This document shows positions 8,268 through 17,532 of a stretch of 39,572 bases of DNA, one piece after another. This DNA is from Actinomycetes bacterium (GTDB taxonomy: Bacteria > Actinomycetota > Acidimicrobiia > Acidimicrobiales > Acidimicrobiaceae): the NCBI GenBank assembly GCA_021847985.1, contig JAJZNF010000177.1, forward strand, positions 1 through 39,572. Reading direction: 5' to 3'. Under the pieces are notes generated by a model. It saw nothing but the letters and a program-made list of their open reading frames with translations, searched no databases and was not told where the DNA came from. Position 1 is the stretch's first letter. Each line of letters opens with the position of its first letter. A program made the translations under genes and the position numbers.

Positions 8268-9598
8268 CTCCGAAAGCTAGGACAGTCCTATGGGCAGCGG
8301 GGGGGGCGACCGTCGTCGGCCTCGGTGCCTACCTATTCGTTGCCAATCGCCGCTCGCCTCAGCCACTTTCGACATCAGCCTCGGGCCTGGCGGTCACGAC
8401 GACAGCCCTCGCCGGCGCAACAGACGGACAGAGCTACAGCTACACGCTTTCGGCATCCGGGGGTACCACTCCCTACACGTGGCGGGTAACGGGACTTCCT
8501 ACGGGTCTCACAGTCAACTCCTTGGCAGGTAAGATCAGTGGCGTACCTAAAGAAAGCGGGAACTTCCCGCTCGAAGTCCAATGCCAAGACCAGAGCGGCC
8601 AGAGCGTCAGCGTGTCGCTCACCCTGTCGGTGGCCGCCTCGTCTACGTCGACCGTTGCGGTTCCAATTCAGAATATGGGGAGCGCGACGGAAGGAAAGCC
8701 GTACAGCTACCAGGCCCAGGCGTCCGGCGGAGTCCCTCCGTACACGTGGTATATCTCGGGCCTGGGCGGAACAGGGCTTTCGGCCACATCGTCCGGGCTC
8801 ATCTCCGGCACGCCGACGATCAAGGGAACCGTCGCGATCACCCTTGAGGTCATGGATAGCCAGGGCGACAAGTCCACTCGAAAGACCACGTTCACGATCA
8901 AGGCACCTTCCACCGTGGCTCCGGTCATCCCCGTTCAGTCCCTGCCAACATTCCAGGTCGGGCAAGCAGTCAGCTATCAGTGGCAAGCCCAGGGCAATGG
9001 GCCATTTACATGGTCTATGGAGGGAACCATCCCGGGCATTAGCATGTCTTCGTCTGGACTCATGTCCGGTACACCGACGACAGCCCAGGGAAGCCCGTTC
9101 GCTATTGCGGTAACAGTCACGGACGTGAATGGGAACCGCGCTACGCGAACCACACAGGTGTATGTGAAGGCAGCCCCCCCCTCCTCAACTGGATCCTCGA
9201 CCGGCACGACACAGAGTTCCCCTCCCTACACGGCTGCGTGGACGCAGGATTGCGAGACGGTCCTCTTGGACGCTGCCGGAAACCCGGTCAGCGGGGTCTC
9301 ACCCTACGCTGTTGCTCCAGCCACGGGCGGCCAGGCGAACTTTGGTGGTTACACCTACTCCTGGCCGGCCTGCCCGTCCTATTCTGGGTCTAGCACGTCC
9401 GGAACAGGGTCTAGCACGTCATCCGAGATCCAGTCCCTTGAGTCTCAGGTCTCATCGCTTCAGGCTCAGATCTCAAGCCTGAACGCCGAGATCGCGTCGG
9501 CTCAATCCACATTCAGCTCCCTACACAAGCAAAACGAGGAGTACCGAGCGGAGATCGCATCGCTGCAGTCCCAGGCCGCTGCCGTAGGGGGTGGGTAG
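8264..9598 (+). CDS. N-terminally TM-anchored protein with three putative Ig (He_PIG-like) repeats and C-terminal coiled coil
   Basis: WAAGGATVVGLGAYLFV; repeated Y-S-Y...ASGG(T/V)PPYTW...GL...SGTPT; C-terminal SLESQVSSLQAQISSLNAEIAS. Confidence 0.75.
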   Translation: MTPKARTVLWAAGGATVVGLGAYLFVANRRSPQPLSTSASGLAVTTTALAGATDGQSYSYTLSASGGTTPYTWRVTGLPTGLTVNSLAGKISGVPKESGNFPLEVQCQDQSGQSVSVSLTLSVAASSTSTVAVPIQNMGSATEGKPYSYQAQASGGVPPYTWYISGLGGTGLSATSSGLISGTPTIKGTVAITLEVMDSQGDKSTRKTTFTIKAPSTVAPVIPVQSLPTFQVGQAVSYQWQAQGNGPFTWSMEGTIPGISMSSSGLMSGTPTTAQGSPFAIAVTVTDVNGNRATRTTQVYVKAAPPSSTGSSTGTTQSSPPYTAAWTQDCETVLLDAAGNPVSGVSPYAVAPATGGQANFGGYTYSWPACPSYSGSSTSGTGSSTSSEIQSLESQVSSLQAQISSLNAEIASAQSTFSSLHKQNEEYRAEIASLQSQAAAVGGG

Positions 9599-9600
9599 TT

Positions 9601-9978
9601 ATGGCAGTTTCGGTGACGACCACATCCGGTGGAGGGGCGAGCGTCGCTACCCTCAAGTCCGAGGTAGCGAGTCTCACTTCCCAGGTGGCTGCCCTGAAGC
9701 AAACGCTCTCTGGCCTGCAGAGCGAAATCGCGACCAGCAAGTCCAATCAGGCGGGGTATCTGAATACGATCTCCAGCCTCAAATCCCAGCTCTCTTCCCT
9801 TCAAAATGAGGAGCAGAGCCTTGTGAGCCAGGTAGCGAGTCTGAGCAGTGAGGCGTCCCAGTTGCAATCTCAGATCTCTTCGGCGCAGTCTACCTTCAGT
9901 GCCCTACGCTCACAGAACGAACAGTACCGTGCGGAGATCTCGAGTCTCCAGTCGCAGGTCTCCGCGCTTGGAGGGTAA
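9601..9978 (+). CDS. Coiled-coil protein, paralogous to the C terminus of 8264-9598
   Basis: Heptads; shared STFSALRSQNEQYRAEISSLQSQVSALGG. Confidence 0.7.
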   Translation: MAVSVTTTSGGGASVATLKSEVASLTSQVAALKQTLSGLQSEIATSKSNQAGYLNTISSLKSQLSSLQNEEQSLVSQVASLSSEASQLQSQISSAQSTFSALRSQNEQYRAEISSLQSQVSALGG

Positions 9979-9981
9979 CAG

Positions 9982-10158
9982 ATGGCAACCGTTGCGCAGC
10001 TTCAGTCGGAGGTAGCGAGCCTGACGTCCCAGGTTTCCTCCCTCAGGAGCGAACTCGCGGCCTGGCAGCGGCAAATTGAGATCGCGGAGTCTAACGCCGC
10101 AACATATCGCAGCGAGATTGCCAGTCTTGAGGCCTACCTGTCCGGACATTTGCAGTGA
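9982..10158 (+). CDS. Short (58 aa) coiled-coil paralog, below the ORF-track length cutoff
   Basis: MATVAQLQSEVASLTSQVSSLRSELAAWQRQIEIAESNAATYRSEIASLEAYLSGHLQ, translated by hand. Confidence 0.65.
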   Translation: MATVAQLQSEVASLTSQVSSLRSELAAWQRQIEIAESNAATYRSEIASLEAYLSGHLQ

Positions 10159-11507
10159 AGGCAATCTTGTCTAAGGATCTTGTGGTCGGGGAACCGGGCG
10201 CGTACCGCCCGGTCCTTCTCCGTCTCGCGACCTTTCGCCGGCGCGGACGGGTGCCGACGGGTCAGCAGCGTGTCATACGAGCGTATCGGAATGAGGTCTC
10301 CCGAGTGGTGATCCCGCGGGGTCTGCTCTTTCGCGCACGCCGTGAGGCACCCTTAGACATCCACGATCGTCGCTTGCGGTTTGAACCGCGCTCCTTCCGT
10401 TGGACCGGTAGGCTCTATCCATACCAGGCGGCCGCCGTGAGCGCGATCTACAGGCAGCAGGGCGGTGTCCTCGTGAGCGCGCCCGGAAGTGGCAAGACGG
10501 TGATGGGGTTATCCCTAGCGGCCGCATGGGGCCAGCCGACGCTATGGCTCACGCATACGACCAGACTGGCCGAGCAGGCCCTATCGCAGGCCCACCGTTT
10601 GTTCAACCTCCCACCGAGTTCCTTTGGCTTCGTAGGAGATGGTTCCGCTTCGATCGGCTCGCACTTCACTGTGGCGATGATCCAGACGCTAATGAAACGG
10701 CCGGATATTGAAAAGACACTCGTGGGACGCTTTGGGGCCCTGATCGTGGACGAATGCCATCACGCCCCAGCTGACACCTACTTCCGGGTCATCTCGCAGT
10801 TTCCCGCGGCCTATAGACTCGGGCTGTCGGCGACACCGGACAGAACCGATGGCCTCGGCCCCCTCATGGTGGCCATGCTAGGTGGCCGCGTTGCCGTGCC
10901 TCTACGCGTTTTGCTGGAGGCAGGACGTGTCATGCGCCCGTTGGTCCTCATTCAAGAAACGTCGCTTAGGATTCATGGCCAGAACCGTGGGTGGGCTGAG
11001 ATCGAACGGATTAGGGCGCACGACCTTTCCAGAAACGCCATCATCCTGTCGATCATCCGCGAGCTCACCCGTCTAGGGCGCCGAACGCTCGTGCTTGTCA
11101 CGCGAAAGGACCACGCGCGGATTCTTGCAAAGGCGCTCACGAAGACCGGCCTTCAGGCCTTCGCTGTCATAGGCGATCTCACTCCGGAACGTCGGGATCG
11201 CTACCTGGCCGAGATGGAGCGTGGCCAGGCTGTTTGCGTCGCCACCCGCCTAGCCGACGAGGGATTGGACATCCCAGCCCTTGACGCTCTCGTCCTAGCC
11301 AGCGCAGCCAGGTCTACCGTCCAGCTCGATCAGCAGATTGGCCGAGTCATGCGAACCATGGAGGGGAAGCGTCGGCCGCTAGTGGTGGACATTGCCGATC
11401 CGCACGTGCCAACATATAGGCGTCAGGTTCGGAAGCGGCTACAACACTACGGTCAGCTGGGCCTGGAGGTGCGTGGAGTACGGCAGCGAGAGAGCCGGGA
11501 AGCGTGA
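10155..11507 (+). CDS. SF2 DEAD/DEAH-box helicase (XPB/UvsW-like)
   Basis: LYPYQAAAVSAI, APGSGKTVMGL, IVDECHHA, GLSATPDRTDG, DEGLDIPALDALVLAS, QQIGRVMR. Confidence 0.92.
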   Translation: MKAILSKDLVVGEPGAYRPVLLRLATFRRRGRVPTGQQRVIRAYRNEVSRVVIPRGLLFRARREAPLDIHDRRLRFEPRSFRWTGRLYPYQAAAVSAIYRQQGGVLVSAPGSGKTVMGLSLAAAWGQPTLWLTHTTRLAEQALSQAHRLFNLPPSSFGFVGDGSASIGSHFTVAMIQTLMKRPDIEKTLVGRFGALIVDECHHAPADTYFRVISQFPAAYRLGLSATPDRTDGLGPLMVAMLGGRVAVPLRVLLEAGRVMRPLVLIQETSLRIHGQNRGWAEIERIRAHDLSRNAIILSIIRELTRLGRRTLVLVTRKDHARILAKALTKTGLQAFAVIGDLTPERRDRYLAEMERGQAVCVATRLADEGLDIPALDALVLASAARSTVQLDQQIGRVMRTMEGKRRPLVVDIADPHVPTYRRQVRKRLQHYGQLGLEVRGVRQRESREA

Positions 11508-12070
11508 GCGGGCGACGTGTGGGGGGTGACGCTCCCAGGGTGACAGAGTCCCGGCAGTCTCGGTACCGGAAGAGCAGGCACCGACTGTACCTCTGGCTCA
11601 CGGACGGTGAATGGACACGTCTACAGAGGGAGCTCGCCAGAAAGCACCTCACCCCCACGGAGTGGTTTCGCGAAGCTCTTGCCCAGAGCGAGCGGGAGCG
11701 GATCCTCCGGGGAAGTGAGTTCCTGCGCCTCGAGATACAGGAAGAACCGTTGCGGCTCGCGGAAGAGGCCCTGGCCAAGGAGGCCGAGGGTTGGCTGTTC
11801 TCGGCGGAGCGTCTATCCGGGAAGCGACCTCAGGACCTGTTGGAGCGTCGGGCGCTACAGCAACGCGCGGCTCCTTTCCTCGAGGCGGCCTCCTACTTCT
11901 CAGCACTCCTCACAAAGTTTCAGCGCCAGCGCGACGTCATCAAGCCGACTGAGATCCAGGGTCCACATTCTCTTCCCACATCGCCAAGAAGCGCGCAGCA
12001 AACGGCTGGGAAACAAGTTCATCCACCACATAGGTTGCGGCCACCGGGCAGCGCTGAGCCCAATCCCTGA
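11504..12070 (+). CDS. Hypothetical basic protein
   Basis: GTGA overlap with the helicase; 3' end overlaps the convergent minus-strand gene. Confidence 0.5.
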   Translation: MSGRRVGGDAPRVTESRQSRYRKSRHRLYLWLTDGEWTRLQRELARKHLTPTEWFREALAQSERERILRGSEFLRLEIQEEPLRLAEEALAKEAEGWLFSAERLSGKRPQDLLERRALQQRAAPFLEAASYFSALLTKFQRQRDVIKPTEIQGPHSLPTSPRSAQQTAGKQVHPPHRLRPPGSAEPNP

Positions 12071-12389
12071 TCTGCCCCCATGGAATGCTGGCCTCGCGGT
12101 CCTGGGCGAAGGCGACCGCCATCTGTCCTGCGACGTGCCCTGCCGCGTATCCCTCCTCGAACGACCATGGGCCATCATGGGGAGCGTTTTCCTTGGGTGA
12201 CTGGGTCGCGGCTTCCTGCCTGCGCTGGAGCTCCATGCGAGCGCACATGGCAAGGAAGTCTGCCATCGTCTTTCCATCTGCTTTCGCGAGTTTTCCAAGG
12301 TCCTGCAATTCTTTCTTCTGGGCCGTCGTGCACCGTAGCTGGAAGAGATCATCCCGAGGGGAAGACTTCACCTTCGTGGTCTTTGGCAT
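11940..12389 (-). CDS. RHH/mobilisation-like hypothetical protein
   Basis: MPKTTKVKSSPRDDLFQLRCTTAQKKELQDLGKLAKADGKTMADFLAMCARMEL; isolated minus-strand gene in a plus-strand operon. Confidence 0.6.
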   Translation of the reverse strand: MPKTTKVKSSPRDDLFQLRCTTAQKKELQDLGKLAKADGKTMADFLAMCARMELQRRQEAATQSPKENAPHDGPWSFEEGYAAGHVAGQMAVAFAQDREASIPWGQIRDWAQRCPVAATYVVDELVSQPFAARFLAMWEENVDPGSQSA

Positions 12390-12598
12390 GCTCTGTCTCC
12401 TTGCCGGGGTATGACTGTCTAAATAGTGAAAGGTCGGGGATTCAGGACCCTTTCGCGTCTGTGTCATACGCCCGCGTATTGTGTCGGTGCACCGACCGGT
12501 ACTCCGATTCCAATGTTGTCATACCATGCCGTTCCCGAGTCTCTGGCACCTGGCGTCAGGTCCTCTATTCTGTGGCCGACAGGAGGTGCGTCATCGTA

Positions 12599-13258
12599 GT
12601 GATCCGTGGTGAAGGTTTGAATGCCGAGGTGCCCGAGCCTGCCGGTCTCGATTCGGTGCTTTCTCTGTCGTCCGCGTCCGACTCCGATCTTTCGGCTCTT
12701 AGATCGGTCCAGGCTGACGAGGGCGCGGATCCGGAACTCGACGATCCTCCAGTGACGCCGGGATTCCACACGGGAGAACTCGACGACGCGGACGACAGGG
12801 GTGGCGGACGGGCGCCTGGCGGAAGGTACTACGTCAATGGAGGCATGGGCCAGGTCACGCTATTCACGTTTCCCATGGATCCCATGATCTTTTGGGCGAT
12901 CGACGCCTACACCAAGCGACGGGTCCAGCGAGAAGCCGATGCGGGCGTCGGGGAAGAAGACAGTCCGTTCGCCTCCCTGGGATACCCAGAGCGCGTGGCC
13001 AAAATGGTCGCCGAGTGTGTTGGCCTGGTGATCGCCGAGGACTTCGACAAACATCCGGAGGAAAGGATATTCGACTGGACGGATCCCGTCGGCCTCCCTC
13101 TGAACGTCGTGATCGCGGAACTCATTGAGAAGCGCTGGGCGCGCCAGCGCGACCGCGAGCGGGACATGATGCGTGCTCGCATTCGGGCACGCTGGCCGGA
13201 TGCTACCGATCAGGACCTGGACCGCGTGTTTGGGAGAGGAGGAGAACAGCGTGGCTAG
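12599..13258 (+). CDS. Hypothetical protein, acidic N-terminal region
   Basis: Open frame with GTG start downstream of AGGAGG; overlaps the next gene; the part of the listed ORF upstream of this start is antisense to the minus-strand gene and its promoter. Confidence 0.5.
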   Translation: MIRGEGLNAEVPEPAGLDSVLSLSSASDSDLSALRSVQADEGADPELDDPPVTPGFHTGELDDADDRGGGRAPGGRYYVNGGMGQVTLFTFPMDPMIFWAIDAYTKRRVQREADAGVGEEDSPFASLGYPERVAKMVAECVGLVIAEDFDKHPEERIFDWTDPVGLPLNVVIAELIEKRWARQRDRERDMMRARIRARWPDATDQDLDRVFGRGGEQRG

Positions 13259-14246
13259 AAAGCCCGTCGCGCCGAGTTACCCATCGTTTGCCATTGCCGG
13301 GGCGAGCTCTGACCCGGCTGCCCAGGCACTTGCGCATCTCGCGAATGCGCGGGCATTGGCGTCACTGGAAGCCAAGCCCCCAGAGGAGCTGGAGTCTCCA
13401 GGGGCGCGCTTCACCGCTACCGTGATGGGAAAGGTGGGGGAGGCGGTGGGTGACCTAATCAACCAGAAGGTCCAGGGTAGCAGCGGGAATCCTTCCCAAG
13501 GCGGCCTGGTCGAGGATCATCTCAAGCTAAGCAAGGATTCGCGCGAGCAATACGGTGACCTAATCGAAAGGCAGAAGGACCTGATTGCCGGGTACGAGTC
13601 CAAGATTGCGGATTTGAAAGAGCAGCTTGCCAGCGCCTATCAGTCCGGATACCGGGAAGCAGACGAGAAGTGGTCCATGCGCATGGAACTTTCAGATCGC
13701 ACCAACGCCCGGCTGGACGAGATCCAAACTACCCTTCAGCACCGGGACCTCGAGGAGAAGGATAAGCAGATCGAATCGAGGGATCAGCAGATCACGCGGC
13801 TCCTCGACGAGCTGAGAGCCGAGCGGGAATCCCTCCGTGCGGCGCATGAACGCGTCGGTGAGCTGCAGGTGCTGAAGATCAAGAATGAGCATGAGATGGA
13901 GAAGCTTGATCTCATGCACCAGCTCGAAAGGGCAAAATCCCAAGTTCCGCAGGCCAAGACACCGGAGCAGATCTACCAGGAAGCGTGGGCGAGAGCCGAA
14001 GCTCTCAAGGCCGAGGAGATGGCGCGCCTGGCGATCGAAAAGCAACGGCAAGACATCGAGGATTCGCACAGCGAATCGGAATCACGTGCGAAGGTATACG
14101 AGACCCTGGGTAGCGCGCTTCAAGGCGTGGCGGGGAAGGCGCCCGATCTCATCGGAGCGTTCATCGGGGGGAGCGCCCCAAGCCGTGGATACGGGCCGCA
14201 GGGTTCCCCATCAGTTCGGGTCCTAAGGACGGGCGAGAGTGCCTAA
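13251..14246 (+). CDS. Long coiled-coil protein
   Basis: GTG start with GAGGAG SD; QYGDLIERQKDLIAGYESKIADLKEQLASAYQ... heptads. Confidence 0.7.
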   Translation: MARKPVAPSYPSFAIAGASSDPAAQALAHLANARALASLEAKPPEELESPGARFTATVMGKVGEAVGDLINQKVQGSSGNPSQGGLVEDHLKLSKDSREQYGDLIERQKDLIAGYESKIADLKEQLASAYQSGYREADEKWSMRMELSDRTNARLDEIQTTLQHRDLEEKDKQIESRDQQITRLLDELRAERESLRAAHERVGELQVLKIKNEHEMEKLDLMHQLERAKSQVPQAKTPEQIYQEAWARAEALKAEEMARLAIEKQRQDIEDSHSESESRAKVYETLGSALQGVAGKAPDLIGAFIGGSAPSRGYGPQGSPSVRVLRTGESA

Positions 14247-14670
14247 TCCCATTCAGAGAGCCGGACAATCGGCCGGGCGTTTTGCTGGACAAATGACCGC
14301 GAAGGCTGCGATCGGCATGCTCGGAAAGGCTTTGGGAGAATGGCTTCGTGAAAGCGGATTTTCTCCCCAGGACGTCGACCAGGCATTCGCGGATGGTCGT
14401 CAGCACCTGCTCCTGGCCGGGATCTTCGGGGGAGCCGACCCAACTGAGGTACAGCGCTTTCGTGGCATATACACAAACATGGCGCGCGCCATGGGGCCGG
14501 CCGAGTATGCTCGGATCCTCGACAGCGCGGCGTACCAGGTTCCTGAGATCACTGCGCATTGCGACGTGATCGGGAAGCTCCATTGGGCCGACTACGAGCG
14601 AACGCTGGACGATCTCAAGGAGCGATTTTTGAGCGGCCGACCGCTAGTGGATACGTCACCCGAGCCCTGA
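14239..14670 (+). CDS. Hypothetical protein
   Basis: Overlaps the upstream gene; colinear. Confidence 0.6.
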   Translation: MPNPIQRAGQSAGRFAGQMTAKAAIGMLGKALGEWLRESGFSPQDVDQAFADGRQHLLLAGIFGGADPTEVQRFRGIYTNMARAMGPAEYARILDSAAYQVPEITAHCDVIGKLHWADYERTLDDLKERFLSGRPLVDTSPEP

Positions 14671-14697
14671 GATCGTCGACCCCTGAGGCCCAAACTA

Positions 14698-15404
14698 TGG
14701 GCAGAGGAGGGGTCGTCGTGGGCCTGAGCGTGCGCACCATCGCTGACTACGCGGCGAATGGACCCCTGATCTCTGTGTCCGTCGGGGATTTGCCAGGTCT
14801 TGTAGGCGCTCCATATGGCGAAGTGTCACAGATCATCAATGGCTCCGTGAAGGCGGCAGAGGCCTCGCAGCCTGAGGGAACCGCGATTCAGCTCGAGATC
14901 GACTCGGTGAATGATGCCTCGGCAGTGATCCAGCAGATCAACCGACAATTCCGAGCTGGGAAGATCACCAACCCATCGGACGGAAAGCCGATCGTCCCAT
15001 GGCCCGAGTATCCAAACCAGATCGCCTTCCCCTGGAATGGGGGTAATGGCGTGATGGTGCGATGGATCAAGACCGAATGGCAAATCATCCTCGTATTGGT
15101 CATTCTTCTGAGCATCGCCGCCGCCATCGTCTATTCGCTCACCCGAACCCCGTACCGCATGCAGGCCGTGACATCGTCATCCGGGTCTGGGTCCTCATCG
15201 GGTCCACCCTTCGCTGGGATCCACGACGGGACCCTCTACCTCTTTTGGATGCCCTGGTATGTCGACCTACCCATCGCCGGCGTTCTCGTTGCCGCCCCAT
15301 TCGTACTGACACAAATCGGGAAAGGCGAAGAGGCCAGCGCAGGCGTGATCCGAGGCACGCACGACATCGAGAAGGCCGAGGCCGAGAGGGGGACCGGAAG
15401 ATGA
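14698..15404 (+). CDS. Two-TM membrane protein
   Basis: WQIILVLVILLSIAAAIVYSL and WYVDLPIAGVLVAAPFVLTQI. Confidence 0.65.
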
Positions 15405-15826
15405 CTCACCAGGCAGACCTCGAAGCGAGATATGAGCGCCTACTCGAAACCCTGAACCAAAGGGAGGCACATGAGGGGCGCCTGCCTCTAGGTCCGGCCA
15501 GCCATCCCGTACTCGCGGCCAAGCGTGGAGTAGCACACACTCCGAGCCTAGGCAGGTCCGAAGTATTTGTACCGCAGGCCAACAAGGGGCTCCGACTGAT
15601 TGACGCGCTTATGATTATGGCCGCCTCAGCGGAGGTGTTCTGGCCCGTCACGCGATCAACCCTGGAAGGGGAACTGGGATGGTCGGCCTTCGGGTCGCTG
15701 TTCGGTGGATTTATGTACCTAGAGGCCAAGCCGGGTACAGAACTCACAGCCGTAGGCGCGGCACTCGCCGCCTCTAATACCGCGTATTTTCTCCTTCGCA
15801 TCTTCCACCCGAACCTATCGGCCTAA
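15401..15826 (+). CDS. Membrane protein
   Basis: ATGA overlap; hydrophobic C-terminal half. Confidence 0.6.
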   Translation: MTHQADLEARYERLLETLNQREAHEGRLPLGPASHPVLAAKRGVAHTPSLGRSEVFVPQANKGLRLIDALMIMAASAEVFWPVTRSTLEGELGWSAFGSLFGGFMYLEAKPGTELTAVGAALAASNTAYFLLRIFHPNLSA

Positions 15827-15856
15827 GAAACCCGAGCAAGGCAACCCCCCAAAGCA

Positions 15857-15888
15857 CGGCCTTACGATCTCCCTAGGTCGTAAGGCCG
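15857..15888. terminator. Perfect 11-bp stem hairpin upstream of the capsid-candidate block
   Basis: cggccttacga-tctccctagg-tcgtaaggccg; no T tract. Confidence 0.55.
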
Positions 15889-15915
15889 CGTTCCTATGAG
15901 GGGGATACACCAAAG

Positions 15916-16329
15916 ATGCAGAGTTGGGATCACGCCGCGGGAAGCGCCGTCGTCGCCCTCGCCGGGGGCGCGGCCGAACAGGTACTCGTCGACCGCATGC
16001 CGGCGTCGGAGTCCATGAAGGTGGCGGGCCTAGGAGGCCTCGGCCTTGCAGCCATTGGGGCCGCGGTCAAGCTCTTCGGACCCAAGCGTTCCTCGGCCAC
16101 GGACGTTGTCGGGGACGCTCTCCTTGCCTCTGGGGTCACGGTGCTCGGACAGACTGGAACGGCGTACGTGGATGCCAATGTGCTTCACGTTGCCCCGTCC
16201 GGTCAGACGCTCCAGGCCGTGATTGTTGAGGAACCTGCCGGTACGACGTTCACGCCCCCTAGTGGGACCACCGTGGTCGAGGCGCCGACCTATGCGCAGG
16301 CGACCTACAGCTTCGAGGACGAGGGATAG
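15916..16329 (+). CDS. Small membrane-associated virion-like protein
   Basis: MQSWDHAAGSAVVALAGGAAEQ...VAGLGGLGLAAIGAAVKLF; AGGGGG SD. Confidence 0.6.
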   Translation: MQSWDHAAGSAVVALAGGAAEQVLVDRMPASESMKVAGLGGLGLAAIGAAVKLFGPKRSSATDVVGDALLASGVTVLGQTGTAYVDANVLHVAPSGQTLQAVIVEEPAGTTFTPPSGTTVVEAPTYAQATYSFEDEG

Positions 16330-16374
16330 CACGGAATAGGCGATGCCGAAGTGCTCGCCGAGGAGGTACCAGAG

Positions 16375-17532
16375 ATGGCATTCCCGGAATTGACCCTCCT
16401 GGGTCGCTGGACCAACACCAACCCGAGCACCGGGCTCGGGAAGGCAGCCAACACGGCATGGTCGCCGGCTCCGGTCCAGACCACGGAGCCCGCGCTTCGC
16501 CAGGGCTACCTGACAAGCAACGAGGTTGCCGAGGCCCGGTACCTGGTCGTTTACGCACCGGTGAGTAGTAGCGGTAGCATCCAGGACCTGAGAGACGTGC
16601 AGCTCGTTCTCGACGGAGAGCTGTACGACTATGTGCACCTGAACGCGAATCAGCAGTTCCTCATGGCACCGGCTCCAGACACCCTGGTGCGAGGCACGGT
16701 TATCGAACTCGGAAAGCCCACCTATGGGCGCAATGGCAAGGTCGCGCCTGTAACCGACGCGACGTGTCCGAAGGCTACTCAGACGATCTCCGTAAACGCC
16801 ACCGCCGGTACGAACGGCGTGACAGCCGACTACACCGTCGAGGTGTGGGGCTATGTGTACCCGGCGACCACGCTGGCCACTTTCATGCCCACCTATACGC
16901 AGCCCAGCATTGTGGTCCCTGACCCACTGAATCGCCGCACGTTCACGATCCCTGGGCGGACCATTAGCGCAGGGCCGAACTGGAAGGCGCACTGGAGTGC
17001 ACTCCCTGGCGGAACCAAGCAGACCGTCGCGAATGGCCAGGCCGCAGTGCACAAGCTGGTTCGGTGGGCGAAGAACCAAAACGCGACGCAGCCCAGCATT
17101 GCGTACCAGTTCCAGTACCAGAACTCCGCGAGCCAGCCTGGCGTTGAGTTCGCCTACCAGAACCTGTTTTTCCAGCTCACGAGCGAAGAGGCCATCATCG
17201 CCCAGCGCCTCGGTTCGGTGGGACCGGCGCCCGGATCCACGGGGGCCGAGATCCTGTCCGCCGCGATCTATACCCCAAGCGAGACGCAGTCTCGCCACCC
17301 GCTCGGTGGTATCCCCGCCGGATTCTACCGGTCAGAAGCCGGGTTCGGTCTGGTGCCGGGCAAGACAAACTCGTTCTACGGGCTGCCTTCCCTGCCTCAG
17401 GGCGACCAGCTCCTCACCGACGAGAGTGCCTATGTGGGAGTGGTCGACAACGGGACGTCGATCGCCGCTGGGGAGATCGTGGTCGGGTTCGCCGGTATCC
17501 TGATTCTCTCTGGCGCCGGGGGGGTGATCTAA
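16375..17532 (+). CDS. Candidate major capsid protein (385 aa, beta-rich)
   Basis: Strong AGGAGG SD; first long gene after the hairpin; length compatible with double-jelly-roll capsid proteins; no recognised sequence homology. Confidence 0.4.
   Translation: MAFPELTLLGRWTNTNPSTGLGKAANTAWSPAPVQTTEPALRQGYLTSNEVAEARYLVVYAPVSSSGSIQDLRDVQLVLDGELYDYVHLNANQQFLMAPAPDTLVRGTVIELGKPTYGRNGKVAPVTDATCPKATQTISVNATAGTNGVTADYTVEVWGYVYPATTLATFMPTYTQPSIVVPDPLNRRTFTIPGRTISAGPNWKAHWSALPGGTKQTVANGQAAVHKLVRWAKNQNATQPSIAYQFQYQNSASQPGVEFAYQNLFFQLTSEEAIIAQRLGSVGPAPGSTGAEILSAAIYTPSETQSRHPLGGIPAGFYRSEAGFGLVPGKTNSFYGLPSLPQGDQLLTDESAYVGVVDNGTSIAAGEIVVGFAGILILSGAGGVI

Noticed and set aside
9386-9425. gggtctagcacgtc direct repeat
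   Set aside because: Short Ser/Thr/Gly linker repeat in coding sequence; no evidence of a regulatory or att function.
12080-12598. N-terminal half of the listed 392-aa ORF
   Set aside because: Runs antisense through the minus-strand gene and its promoter; a GTG at 12599 downstream of AGGAGG is more credible.
16030-17298. 422-aa minus-strand ORF
   Set aside because: Antisense to the capsid-candidate gene, which has a strong SD and a coherent sequence; composition typical of a shadow ORF.
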